42,552 bases of DNA, from the NCBI GenBank assembly GCA_009731375.1, contig BJOX01000125.1, positions 93,082 to 135,633 on the forward strand, given 5' to 3'. Under the pieces are notes generated by a model that was given only the letters and a program-made list of their open reading frames with translations, ran no database searches and was not told the DNA's origin. The position numbers were made by a program, and so were the translations under genes. Positions 15,086 through 25,074 of this stretch are shown here, piece after piece. Source of the DNA: Paulinella micropora. Taxonomy: Eukaryota > Cercozoa > Imbricatea > Euglyphida. Position 1 is the first letter of the stretch. Each line of letters opens with the position of its first letter.

Positions 15086-18000
15086 TTTCTCTAATTTCTT
15101 GTAGTATATTCATGAGATTATTATTTTGTTTTTCTAATAAATCTATCGCTTGCGATAGATTACCTACCTTTTCTGATAATTGTTGAACGGCCTTAATTAA
15201 TGGTGCGATAAACTCGGAATAACCTATACCATAACCGACATCACCACTATCAATACATTTAACATCTTCTGGATTAACACTCACACCTTTCAATTCGTAT
15301 TCCGCTCTTTGCTTTGGNNNNNNNNNNTTTGGACAGGGAACCATAATTGTTTCTTTTATAAAACCGCCAAAATCTAGCATATCCATTTCTGTTAGTATTT
15401 CTTCTAATTCCTGTGTTATTAAGCCAGTCCTACATTTCTTGTTGTCATCAATCATACGATAGCAAACTGGATTTAACTTATTAATAAAATCTAAGCCTAA
15501 GCATTCCTTTATATCTTCTTTTTTTCTCCTGTCTGAATATTGAATTGGATTAGACAATACCCATAATTGTCCATCGCTTGCTTTCAAAGACATTAAAGCA
15601 GTATTTGATCTATTCTCCCATATGAACCCACTCGTTGAAGAATTATTCACTCTAAATCTAATAGCATAAGAAGTTAATCCTCCGCCTACTCCTCCTGCTG
15701 GTGCTGTTCCTCCACTTAATGATTTANNNNNNNNNNTGTCCCATTCAACGACATCAACAATTGTTCCGCAGAATTTTCCCATACAAAACCCATTGTAGCA
15801 TCATTGGCCACTCTAAAACGAAAAGCATACGAACTAAAATCATTTCCAGAAACCGCCAAACCATTTGCCAAACTTCTAGTATTTAGAGCCCCACCAGATG
15901 CCGCATAAATTCCCCAACTCGTATTAGTCGTATCCCATAGAAATATTCCTTTTGCATTTGTTCCGTCTGTTACTCCCTGAACTCCTATTTTCGCTCCACT
16001 TGTATTTGTTGCTGACGTTAGTGTGCCAGTATATGTAATCCCCGCATTCGCAGTTAATAATCCCGCTGTGCTTATGTTCATTGCTTCTGACCATGTTAAA
16101 TTGCTCCCCGCGGTTATTCCCGATTTATAATTAAAAACAAGTTTGTTGCCACCTTTAGCTATTGTAAAGTTTGAACCAGAAGCACTTGATTTCCAGTTCG
16201 CGCCATCATAATAAGCATCAAAGCATAAAGTAATATTGTCGTGTGTCCAGTTTAATAATTGGAATGTTGGATAAGCATCCTGTGTTGTTATTGCTTGTAA
16301 GTGTGCTCCTCCGATATTTGAAGCCGTCCCGTATAATTCTAAACCACCTGTCGCCCCTGTGCCTTTCGTTGTGTTGCCTATGATTATCGGTTTAGTTGAC
16401 GCGGTCGTTATTTTGTCGCTTGTTGTTAATGTTGTTGTAGTCATACCAGCAGTTGCCGTTAATGTTGTTCCCGTTATTGTTCCTCCATTTGTTATGTTGT
16501 TTGAGTTCATATCCAAAGCACCATAAAACCGCATACCGCCAGCATTGTTAAAACGGACAATGTCAGACGAAGCACTTTTATTATCCAAAAGCTTTGAAAT
16601 ATAAAGTCCCGCCCCTTTTACATCAGATGCTACATTCGTGAATACATAACCTCGTTGGTTCGCGGTTCCACTTGTAGCAGTATTTAGAGTAAATAAGAAA
16701 CTGATAATCTCCTGATGTCTGTGAAAAGAATATATCTCCTCCATTTTGGTTTAATATCCTCGCCCCATTATATGTTATATTTCCACCATTAATGATATCC
16801 ACATTATTAAAATCGGCTTGGCTTAACAAATTCAGTGCTCTTACATCATTTCTTGTTCCATTAAATATCTTAATTCCTGTTATGGTTTGGTCTCCTGTTA
16901 GTTTTACATTTTGCCCGTCCAATGTGTCCGCATACCCTTTTGTCGCTCCGTCCGTCGCTAATGTCGGAGTTCCAAGGTTGGCTATTTTGCTACTATTACA
17001 ATCTAGCCCCGAAGCATTTACCCAACCGACAATCGTCCCGTCAATAATAAAACTTATTTTTTTCGCAGAAATTTCAAAGTTGTAATATGTTGCAGTTTTC
17101 ATATCCAAACTAGCAATTGACCCGATATTACTGGTAGAATTGAAAACGATAAATGTGCCCTTTGTTGTTGAATTGATTGAATTTCCCGTTATTTCAACAC
17201 CACTGCTATATGTCTTAATTCCTGCTATGGTTTGGTTTCCTGTTAGTTTCACATTTTGCCCGTCTAATGTATCCACATAACTTTTGTTTGCTCCGTCCGT
17301 TGTTGCTGATGGTGTGGCTAAGTTTGTTATTTTGTTGTTATTCAAAGATAGTGTAGTGCCAGTTGCGGTTATAATTAAAGTATTACCCGAATATAACTCA
17401 ACATACGAACCAGTTATTTGTATCGGATACCAAGTCGCTGTTGCTGTCTTTTGTGCGGCAATCATTCCTATTTTTGTATCAAATGCTATGCCGATGCCGT
17501 CAAAAGTAGTAGGATTGGACGAACCACTTACTTCTAAAACTGATGTAAATTTTTTATTCCCTGCTATGGTTTGGTCTCCTGTTAGTTTAACGACAGAAGC
17601 GTCAAGAGTAGAAACATCCACGCCATCAACCAAATTCACATTTGTTATGCTTTGGCTTTTCATATCAATACCCGCACCCGCATTTATTATATTGCTAAAT
17701 GTTTTTATTCCTCCTATAGTTTGGTCTCCTGTTAGTTTAACCACCGAAGTATCAAGAGCAGAAACATCAATACCATCAACATTACCAACATTTGTAATCG
17801 CAAACCCACCCATATTTAAACTGCCCGTCATAGCCGTTGTGCCGTCTTTTGCTAATTTTGTATCGGTATATGCTTTCGTTGAAGCATCGGTGTCATAGAA
17901 TGGTGCTGGAAGTCCGCTGATTGCTGTTGTGCCACTAAAATTTAAAACATTGCCAGTCAATGTTATTCCACTCCCCGTTGTAGAAGCAAGAAGTATGGAA

Positions 18001-18710
18001 GAACCAACAATGCTTAGTGGATATCCCGTTGCTCCACCTACCTCCGACGAATAAATAGAACCCATATTATTGTTGTAATTGAAGAATAACTTACCTGTAT
18101 TTAATGGATTTGAATCTTTTACACCCAAATAAGTAGTAAATATTTTGTTTCCTGTTATAGTCTGGTCTCCCGTTAGTTTAACGACTGCGGTGTCAAGAGC
18201 CGAAACATCAATACCATCAACATTACCGACATTTACTACATTAAAACCTCCCATATTTAAATCTCCTATCATCATAGCGAGCCCATCCAATCTCAGATAA
18301 GGTGATGTTGTATTTCGCCATTGCCCTGTGCTGTAAATAAGCAATTGATTGCTGTTGGGTGTGCCCGTTATGACTACATCCGTTAATTTATCTAATTCAA
18401 AGTCGCTTATATAACTTGAATTTAATCTAGCAAATGAAGTATTACCCAACCCATCTGTCTTTAATACTTGATTAGCCGTGCCATCCGCTATTGGTAAGTC
18501 GTATTCGTTATTAATTGACACATAACCAGTATCAGATATCAACAAAGAAGAGTTATTATTTCGCGACGATATTGTTATGTCGTCAGTCCTTGCTTGTATT
18601 GAGTTTGCTTCAATATGATCGCCATATAATACTCCATCAACTTCTAAATCCTCGTCTATTATCACAGAGCCGTAATAGTGATATGCCCACGGATTGCCTA
18701 AATGGTTCAT
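15075..18710 (-). CDS. Long fibre with S74 intramolecular chaperone, frame-broken
   Basis: About 1,200 codons from ATG 18710. After an N-terminal head come five repeats of the form VKLTGDQTIxGxKxF (DNA near 18150, 17710, 17560, 17220 and 16875), typical of trimeric beta-fibre shafts of phages and large viruses. A beta-rich region follows, then a duplicated module (SYAFRFRVANDATMGFVWEN and SYAIRFRVNNSSTSGFIWEN), then the chaperone: SDRRKKEDIKECLGLDFI, LNPVCYRM, TGLITQELEEIL and YSEFIAPLIKAVQQL. S74 domains trimerise the fibre and cut themselves off at the Ser-Asp. A single-base frame break lies near 16690; 10-N gaps lie at 15727-15736 and 15318-15327, the latter with TTTGG on both sides. Probable host-attachment fibre. 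Confidence 0.8.
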
Positions 18711-18765
18711 ATTTTAATTCTATTATTTTATAATATAAGATATATATATATATAGTTTTAAAAAA
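18711..18765. promoter_or_regulatory. Divergent promoter between two fibre-type genes
   Basis: 55 bp with AATATAAGATATATATATATAT and an A run before ATG 18766. It separates the S74 fibre (minus) from a second MNxFGxS protein (plus), so both surface genes may be expressed together. Confidence 0.4.
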
Positions 18766-19396
18766 ATGAATATATTCGGCCGATCGCAAGAACAGCAGTC
18801 AATTGATACGAAAACTATCGCAATCACTGCTACCCCGACATTAACAAGAAACATTCAAAATGCTTATGTTGGTCTTGACCTTAGGTCGTGGATGGAAAGT
18901 TCCACATTCACCACACTTTGCACGGGCGGTTATGGTAGCAAAACAATATCTAATTTAGGATATGGTTATTTCATTAAAGTTGCTTTTCGCGGGTCTTTGA
19001 ATTTGCCCGCCCCGTCTGGAATAGGAACCTTTCAGTTTTGGTTTCATAAAACGGACGGAACCAATGTTGATGACTTTTACAGCGAAGTGCTAAATTATAC
19101 GACTGCCATTGAGTATAAGTCTTTTGATTGTGTATGGCTAATTCAAAGATACGGAGTCCAAATGAAAATGATATGGTTAATGACTTGTCCAAATCCCGCG
19201 GATACCACCAATAATACAACAATACGAATTTCTGGAAATACGACTAATGAAGTTTTTATTGACATATGCGACAGATGCTCCAATAACATTGGAAGTATAT
19301 TACAAAACGGCATCTGCGGATTATGTATCTTTTAAACCTTCATATTTTAATATTGATGTGATGAGAGACATAGCACTAACTGCCTCTTACACATGA
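18766..19396 (+). CDS. Small fibre-like virion protein, frame break near C-terminus
   Basis: Starts MNIFGRSQEQQ, echoing MNLFGQS of the fibre at 4195, then a beta-rich Thr/Ser/Asn body (ending of the first frame at 19335). Around 19264-19270 the natural continuation moves to another frame, which is open to TGA 19394-19396 and reads as ordinary beta-strand sequence (YATDAPITLEVYYK, then a tail ending LTASYT). The 19335 end gives a Cys-rich tail that looks artefactual. One base differs from an intact gene. Probably a surface protein that docks through its conserved start. No database family is claimed. Confidence 0.55.
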
Positions 19397-20025
19397 AACC
19401 TGTCATACATATCTTTTAGTGTCGTGAGTTTGCCCTCGTGTTGAGATAAGACATCGCGGAAAAACGTCTTATAATCTAACTTACCATATTTAAGAATGGG
19501 GCGTTGGTCTGGTGGTATGTGTGCGTATCTGCTCTCGTGCCATTTCTTCATATCCTCCTGTAATATGGTGCGGTCTTCAACTTTCATATACAAGAAATTA
19601 AACGGGTCTTTTGATACTTTCAAATGTGCCGTTATTATTTCATAGCAACTATACCCGCTCTCGGGCGGATTCCGCTTTGCTTTAATCGGTGTTTTCTTCT
19701 CATTTGGCATTTCTTTTTTCGCCAATTCTTCTCCTACGTTAGCCTTGATTTCAGTAATACCAGTTTCCTTCATATCACTTTCTTTAAAGGGCGTATATAC
19801 TTCTATTGTTTCTGGTTCGTCGTTAAAAACGACTTTCTTTAATGTATCAACGGGGGGCAATGAAACTTCAACGTTATCACCCTCTGGGCGTTGTTCGGGT
19901 CGGTATTTTTCGTAAAATGCGACAATTTCAGGTTTAAGCGATTTGCTTGTTGGTGGTTTTATGTCGCTACTTAAATGAGTCCATTTTTCTATCGCATCTA
20001 AATAGTTTTGCTTAGTAGATAACAT
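19387..20025 (-). CDS. Hypothetical protein next to the replication gene
   Basis: 212 residues from ATG 20025 (MLSTKQNYLDAIEKW), intact. The middle is Lys/Glu/Pro-rich and probably disordered; the C-terminal third (SCYEIITAHLKVSKDPFNFLYM, DRTILQEDMKKWHESRY) looks folded and helical. It lies 46 bp downstream of the primase-helicase on the same strand. No motif recognised. Confidence 0.55.
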   Translation of the reverse strand: MLSTKQNYLDAIEKWTHLSSDIKPPTSKSLKPEIVAFYEKYRPEQRPEGDNVEVSLPPVDTLKKVVFNDEPETIEVYTPFKESDMKETGITEIKANVGEELAKKEMPNEKKTPIKAKRNPPESGYSCYEIITAHLKVSKDPFNFLYMKVEDRTILQEDMKKWHESRYAHIPPDQRPILKYGKLDYKTFFRDVLSQHEGKLTTLKDMYDRFHV

Positions 20026-20071
20026 ACTATATTAACTACAAGAAAAAAAATATATCCGTTTTTTATATTGT

Positions 20072-22534
20072 TTATTCATCGTCATCGTCGTCGTCATCGT
20101 CGTCAAAAGCCCATTCATTATCACCATAAATAATCTTCCATTGATTTTTACATTCTTCTAAAGTTAGCAAATCTACGTATCTAACTCGCGTGCCTGCTTC
20201 CATCGTTTTCTTCTTTTCTACCATATTGGGCATTAGTTTTTTAAGACTAGTCCAGAAACTAACACGCGAAGTGTGCGGGTCATTCGCATTTGCTTTATAC
20301 GCATCATACAATGCTTCTTTTGAAACTTCTTCACCAAAACGAATTTCTGGAAAGTCTTTCGTGATATATCCCAAGTTCAAGCAATCCAACCACCACTTTC
20401 TCAACTTTGAAAGAGATTTTACTTTTTGTTCTCGTAGCCCCTTTGTAATGATTGTTTCGCGGTCGTTAAACTCGCTGAGGTCTCGTTCAAGGAGAAACTT
20501 TGCCAGTCGTTGCCTGTCGATAGACCTAATATCCGCAATCACTTTTCTCTTTTCGTCTGATTTCATGAGTGCCAGTTCATCAGAAACTTCAAGGACGAGC
20601 CATCGTTGCTCAGTTGTTCCCGCTGGCACTACCCACTCTTCGTTTGAAGCAAGGACTAAGAATAACATATTTTCTAATGTTAGATTTGGTAAATATTTCT
20701 GTTTAAGAGTGAGCGTGTTTTCTGATACGAGTTTCTTAATTGTTCCCGCTCGTTCTTTATCACCACCCCATAGTATTACCATTTCGTCCATAAATACAAC
20801 GATTGCTTTTGCGAGTTGCGCGTTGAAATCGCCCAATATTTCTCTAACGTCGGACGGCTGGAAGTAATAATCGGCACCAATTATGTCTTTGAATATTTCA
20901 AAAATAATACCCTTACCCGCTCGTTCAGTGCTGGTCAAAACTAATGATAAGTGTAGTTTTTGCCACGGCTTTTGGTAAATGCTCGCAAACATATTAAGCA
21001 CCTTTTTATATATGTCCTGACTCCCCCCGCACCATCTGTTTAGGATATGTTGAAAGAATGCTTCATTTTTTTCTTCTTCCGCCGTGAATGATTTCACGTC
21101 TCCTAATGTGTCCGCTGGGATTTCAAAACCCTTAAACAAGTTATAAAACCCTTGTTTGTCGTTATCAAAGTATGCCTTGGGGTCAAAGATTACGTCATTT
21201 ACTTCGCGTCTTCTCGGGTGTGTAGTCCATATTTTATACAAATCAACAACATTCAATGTGGCGGGGTTTTTGCCAAGTGCTATCCAGTCCTCCTTTGATA
21301 ACTTGGTTTTTACTCTTTTGTTTTTGAAGAATGATTCCATTGCTGATTCAGTCTTGTAGCGAAATACCTTCTTGCCTTTGGAATCAACATATTCTTCAAT
21401 TATAGTCGGCTTTGCCAAGTTGGCAAAAGTGTATGATTCATTCATCCAAGCCAAAGCAGTGTCTATTAATTCTTTGAATTTTTCTAAACTATTACATTCG
21501 CTGGCGAGTCGGCGCAGGTCATCAATTGTGTTGATATTGCGGACGATAGGGGGTGATAATTCGTGAATTTTCTGGCCTTTACCCTCGCAACTGCTATCGT
21601 GGCAGTAGAAATACAGCCCGTCTCTTCTCCACACTACATAGCAATTGTCGCTGGTGTTTTCTTCCCCGTTTATAATACATACTCGTGTCCCTATGGTTTT
21701 TAAAACAAACATTCTCTGCTTTATTTCAGCAATTTCTACATTTGGTATTTTGCGGAGTATAATTTCGCGTATTTCGTCCAATGTAATATGTTGATATCGT
21801 TTCAAAGTTGTATATTCGGGAATTTTGACATCGTAGAATGTATTGTCATCGGGGCGCATAACCAGATAATCTTCAATTTCTACATCTTGTAGCAGTTTCA
21901 AAGTGTTTGTTTTTGGGGTGTATGAATACGGAAGCAAAACGCGATCGCTATCTTCTTTATGAGAGTAGATAGTGCGGAAAGCCCTGTTTTTGTTATAGAC
22001 GGAGATATCAAGTATGGCTCGTAATTCAATATTCTTGTCGGCTCGTTCAAACGTGAAGCAGAGGTCGGGATAATCTTTTTCAATCACCACTTCCACATAC
22101 TTCCAAAAGTCTTTTTGTGTTTCGCAGTTTTTAAACACCAAGCCGTTATCGTAAGAAAAATGGCACGACATTTTACCATTCTTACACGCGTCTAAGAATT
22201 TGGCTTTTTTGGGATTATACTTCAAGCCTACATTAGCAAATACGTTTTCCATAAGCGTGTTCCACCGCTCATACATTTTTTCTCGTGTGATTGATAATTC
22301 ATCGCCATCAATGTCGGCAAACATTCGTTGGGGTTTGTTTTCCATTAATACTTCATAGTATTGCTTTTGGTCATCGGGCGTGTTTTCAATCAATTCAATG
22401 AAATCCTCTTGGCATGGCATAGTGGCGAATTGTTTATTCCCCCACTTGATAAGAACCGCATCTTGTGGTTTATCTCTCAGTGCTTCTTCCTGTTTGTAAT
22501 ACCATTTGTTATTGGTCAGTGTCGGTGCGGTCAT
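20072..22534 (-). CDS. Primase (AEP) - superfamily 3 helicase fusion
   Basis: Replication protein: primer synthesis and unwinding. 820 residues from ATG 22534, intact. The N-terminal primase shows MFADIDGDE (D74, D76), SCHFSY (S123, H125) and DISVYNKNRAFR (D176, R184, R187), the three catalytic motifs of archaeo-eukaryotic primases. A Cys/His cluster (YCHDSSCEGKG, 310-320) may bind zinc. The C-terminal ATPase has TSTERAGKG (534-542) as Walker A, VVFMDE (D583, E584) as Walker B and LASNEEW (S630, N631) as motif C, the D5/SF3 pattern. The tail is a run of Asp from a GTC/ATC microsatellite. Such fusions serve as the main replication gene of PLVs and virophages that lack a polymerase. Confidence 0.88.
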   Translation of the reverse strand: MTAPTLTNNKWYYKQEEALRDKPQDAVLIKWGNKQFATMPCQEDFIELIENTPDDQKQYYEVLMENKPQRMFADIDGDELSITREKMYERWNTLMENVFANVGLKYNPKKAKFLDACKNGKMSCHFSYDNGLVFKNCETQKDFWKYVEVVIEKDYPDLCFTFERADKNIELRAILDISVYNKNRAFRTIYSHKEDSDRVLLPYSYTPKTNTLKLLQDVEIEDYLVMRPDDNTFYDVKIPEYTTLKRYQHITLDEIREIILRKIPNVEIAEIKQRMFVLKTIGTRVCIINGEENTSDNCYVVWRRDGLYFYCHDSSCEGKGQKIHELSPPIVRNINTIDDLRRLASECNSLEKFKELIDTALAWMNESYTFANLAKPTIIEEYVDSKGKKVFRYKTESAMESFFKNKRVKTKLSKEDWIALGKNPATLNVVDLYKIWTTHPRRREVNDVIFDPKAYFDNDKQGFYNLFKGFEIPADTLGDVKSFTAEEEKNEAFFQHILNRWCGGSQDIYKKVLNMFASIYQKPWQKLHLSLVLTSTERAGKGIIFEIFKDIIGADYYFQPSDVREILGDFNAQLAKAIVVFMDEMVILWGGDKERAGTIKKLVSENTLTLKQKYLPNLTLENMLFLVLASNEEWVVPAGTTEQRWLVLEVSDELALMKSDEKRKVIADIRSIDRQRLAKFLLERDLSEFNDRETIITKGLREQKVKSLSKLRKWWLDCLNLGYITKDFPEIRFGEEVSKEALYDAYKANANDPHTSRVSFWTSLKKLMPNMVEKKKTMEAGTRVRYVDLLTLEECKNQWKIIYGDNEWAFDDDDDDDDDE

Positions 22535-22711
22535 GTTATATCGATGGAGATATAAAAATGTTGTCGTGTGTGTCCTTTACGATTATATCATAAAGAATAT
22601 ATTTATTTAAATCAAAATTAAAATATTATTAACCAAAAAATATTAATTAATTAATTGGATTATCGCCACCAAAAGGATTGAAATACAAAAAAAAACTTCG
22701 TTTTTGTTTGT

Positions 22712-23239
22712 TTAATCTTTCAATACCTTTATAATAAATTTTCTAAAACTTCCGTCTTTTGAGTATTTATCCCTAAACTTATCGAGTATCTCTTGTGTTA
22801 ATGTCTCTTCTGGTAATTGGTTTTCTTGTTTTTCTAAATTGTATTGAATATTACAACAATTATTAGTAATTTGGATAATTTCTCTTTCTCTTTTTAACAA
22901 AAATTCAAGACTACTACATGGAAAATTTTCAATTAATTCGATACACGTGTCTCCCTTCTCTATAACTTTATACGAAGAAGTATAAGCCTTTGACTTGCCA
23001 TTTTTCCACCTTTTAAAAGCAGATATGTGCCCTGTCATTCTTTGTGCTAAAGTAGAGGTGGTGCTTCCTATATATACTTCAGCAGTATGTGGTGAAGTAA
23101 TTTTATAAATTTTGGCTTTTGAATAAAGAAGTTTAAAGTATTCTTCCATTTTGCGTCGTTCGTCGTCTGTCATAATGATTATATCATTAGGACTTCTTTT
23201 ATTTAATATGTAATTCATCATTGAGATTTCTTTTATCAT
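22712..23239 (-). CDS. GIY-YIG endonuclease, second copy
   Basis: 175 residues from ATG 23239 (later in-frame ATGs exist, such as MTDDERRKMEEYF). Core: KIYKITSP, EVYIGST, QRMTGHISAFKRW, SSYKVIEKGDTCIELIENFPC and LLKREREII. It is similar in the core to the nuclease at 6574-7245 but lacks the repeat tail and ends in a short helical segment. Its start overlaps the preceding ORF by 41 bp. Likely DNA-processing or homing; it could also serve in genome-end processing. Confidence 0.72.
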   Translation of the reverse strand: MIKEISMMNYILNKRSPNDIIIMTDDERRKMEEYFKLLYSKAKIYKITSPHTAEVYIGSTTSTLAQRMTGHISAFKRWKNGKSKAYTSSYKVIEKGDTCIELIENFPCSSLEFLLKREREIIQITNNCCNIQYNLEKQENQLPEETLTQEILDKFRDKYSKDGSFRKFIIKVLKD

Positions 23240-23417
23240 CCTTTAATTTATTTCTTTTCTCCTTTCTTATTGCCAGTATCTTATCTCTATTTTTTGCATA
23301 ATATGATTTACTAGCCATTCTGTATATGTCAGGGTTCTTCTTAGCATATTTGCTAGAAGATAAAGAATGTGCTTTTCTTCTCTCCTCAGGTGTGTTATAT
23401 ATCCTTCGTGCAGGCAT
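23199..23417 (-). CDS. Small basic ORF at right TIR edge
   Basis: 72 residues from ATG 23417 (MPARRIYNTPEERRKAHSLS), strongly basic and helical, with KYAKKNPDIYR resembling the repeat units of the GIY-YIG tail proteins. It is the first gene read inward from the right TIR, mirroring the 2511 gene at the left. Possibly a DNA-binding partner of the overlapping nuclease. Confidence 0.45.
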   Translation of the reverse strand: MPARRIYNTPEERRKAHSLSSSKYAKKNPDIYRMASKSYYAKNRDKILAIRKEKRNKLKDDKRNLNDELHIK

Positions 23418-23893
23418 GTTATATTATATAGTCATAATGATTTTAATTATTTTAAATAGAAAATCCACCCCGCGTCAAACACACTTAAATCGCTCAAAAT
23501 CCACTCGGACACTTGAGAGTGCTATTAAGCAACCGAGAGAGAGAAATTCGTTTTAGTATTAATCCATGTCCGAGTGTCCGACGTCCTACCTCCGCGGGCG
23601 GAAACTTTTTTGTGTGTCCATTAGAAAATGGGGACAGGAAGAAAAATTTACTCCCTTTTAATAAAAGGTTGGACACCTTGGACAATAAAAAAAATGTGTG
23701 ATACGAAGAAGAATAATATAATAAATATTGAAATTTAATAAGGAAAAAGTGTCCAACCCTGTAAGGGTCAAGTAGGACACGGCCAACCATGGGGGTTGGC
23801 CACCAATAGGAGAAGATATTTTCACTCCCCCTGCTCTTATATTCATCCTCGCGCTTGCTGTAATATCCCTGTTGTGGGCTACAATAAAAACAT

Positions 23894-23931
23894 AAGGGTC
23901 AATATTTCATTTAAGGTTAAGGGTCAATATT
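23894..23931 (+). promoter_or_regulatory. Paired AAGGGTCAATATT repeats (right)
   Basis: Two direct copies 25 bp apart, ending 6 bp before ATG 23938, as in the left TIR. Conservation in both words and spacing argues for a bound site. Confidence 0.45.
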
Positions 23932-23937
23932 ACTATA

Positions 23938-24348
23938 ATGCCAACCGCATCTGAACAACACGCAAACCGACAAAGGTATATCTCGCAAAAATATGGAGAC
24001 AGTTTTGCGTTCTTAAAGATACAAAAATACCAAAGGGAATATTATGAGAAAAATAAAGAAAAAATAGCACAAAGAAAGAAGCAACAACGTCAAGAAAATA
24101 AGGACAAAATAAAGGAATACAATAAGGCATATTACGAAAAGAAAAAGAATGTGAATAAAAAGCCAATTTCTGAAGAACGGAAATTAAAGAAAAAAGCATA
24201 TATGAAGAAATACGACGAACAGCGAAAGAACCTTAAAAAACAATACGAGAAAAAATACGGAGAAATGGCAGACAAGAATATAGATAGATGGACTAGTTAT
24301 TTTAACGAAAACAGAAAGCCCATCAACGTAATTATGCCAGCAAAATAA
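23938..24348 (+). CDS. Basic coiled-coil TIR protein, right copy
   Basis: 136 residues (MPTASEQHANRQRYISQKYG...), almost the same as the left copy but with scattered substitutions (QKYGDS for QIYEDS, KKNVNKK for KKNENKK) and a different end (RKPINVIMPAK). The mostly conservative changes and the intact frames suggest some selection on both copies. Outward-reading. Function unknown. Confidence 0.6.
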   Translation: MPTASEQHANRQRYISQKYGDSFAFLKIQKYQREYYEKNKEKIAQRKKQQRQENKDKIKEYNKAYYEKKKNVNKKPISEERKLKKKAYMKKYDEQRKNLKKQYEKKYGEMADKNIDRWTSYFNENRKPINVIMPAK

Positions 24349-24355
24349 TATCGTT

Positions 24356-24481
24356 ATGGCTGAGCCGATGCCACCAATTTTGGTCAAAAAGGAAATTCCC
24401 GCGAATATGTCTTTGCGCCAGTGCGCCAGCGCGCCAGCGCGCCAGCGTTTTGGCGCATTGGCGCAACCAATTATTTCGTAG
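24356..24481 (+). CDS. Questionable TIR small ORF (right copy)
   Basis: 41 residues starting MAEPMPPILVKKEIPANM, shared with the left TIR, then translating the GCGCCAGC repeats. See the left copy (1344-1574). Confidence 0.22.
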   Translation: MAEPMPPILVKKEIPANMSLRQCASAPARQRFGALAQPIIS

Positions 24482-24515
24482 TAAGGTGTTTTTGGCGCAG
24501 TGTCGCAAAAAATAT
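24413..24515. repeat. Iteron-like region of right TIR
   Basis: TGCGCCAG repeated about four times in tandem, then TTTTGGCGCATTGGCGCAACC and GGCGCAGTGTCGC. The left TIR has TGCGACA-type words here, and only the last part (AGTGTCGCAAAAAATATTTTTT against GCGACACTGCGAC) still resembles it. Confidence 0.5.
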
Positions 24516-24553
24516 TTTTTTTTGTATCTCCCCCCCCCCCATTTTGTGGTGTG

Positions 24554-24959
24554 ATCATTTATGTTGGATAGACAGGTCTATGTTTTATATTATAAAATAA
24601 GCATTAGAAACATAAAAACACAACATAGGACACAACAAAAACAGACATTCAAACATATCAAAAACATACCTTTGTTTTACAAAAAACGACAAACTGAGCA
24701 CAATAAGAGAGATTTAGACAAAATAACGACAAAAACACCATTTTATTCCATAAAATTGTATATATTACTTTGTATATATGGTTTTTGTCGTTATTTTGTC
24801 TAAATCTCTCTTATTGTGCTCAGTTTGTCGTTTTTTGTAAAACAAAGTTATGTTTTTGATATATTTGAATATCTGTTTTTGTTGTGTCCTATGTTGTTTT
24901 TTATGTTTCTAATGCTTGTTTTATAATATACAACATAGACATGTCTATCCAACATAAAT
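24554..24959. repeat. Terminal palindrome with two-hairpin tip (right)
   Basis: Arms 24554-24741 and 24781-24959 are near-perfect reverse complements. The tip again has ATTTTAT-TCC-ATAAAAT followed by TATATA-TTACTTTG-TATATA in the same plus-strand order as the left end, although the TIR as a whole is inverted. The inner arm carries most of the differences (ACAGGTCT, ATTATAAAATAAGC, AAACATATC). Confidence 0.85.
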
Positions 24960-25042
24960 ATATATATATATATAGTAGCTTTAGTACTACATATATATAT
25001 AAATATATATATATATATTTATATATATAACACATAAATATA

Positions 25043-25074
<32 letters not shown>

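Larger units (their letters stand above)
937..24959. mobile_element. Integrated polinton-like virus / provirophage (about 24 kb)
   Basis: The element is bounded by inverted repeats of about 1.5 kb and carries the diagnostic PLV/virophage set: double-jelly-roll major capsid protein (7339-9511), penton-like minor capsid protein (5734-6532), FtsK/HerA packaging ATPase (10265-11167), archaeo-eukaryotic primase fused to a superfamily 3 helicase (20072-22534), tyrosine recombinase (2732-3862), two GIY-YIG nucleases and fibre-type proteins. Genes lie tens of bases apart or overlap, which contrasts with the repeat-rich DNA to the right. I saw no protein-primed DNA polymerase, RVE integrase or Ulp1-like protease, so it is not a classical Polinton. 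Gene content is closest to the PgVV-like PLVs and the provirophages reported in algal genomes. Target-site duplications cannot be read because both edges run into TA-repeat DNA. Confidence 0.9.
23440..24959. repeat. Right terminal inverted repeat
   Basis: Inverted copy of 937-2482: same inner edge, same AAGGGTCAATATT pair, same coiled-coil ORF, same GATCA-TTTATG junction and same terminal palindrome. It differs from the left arm most in the iteron region (24413-24500) and around 23560-23800. Confidence 0.85.

Noticed and set aside
16792-17898. Plus-strand open frames opposite the S74 fibre
   Set aside because: Shadows produced by the repeated codons of the fibre shaft.
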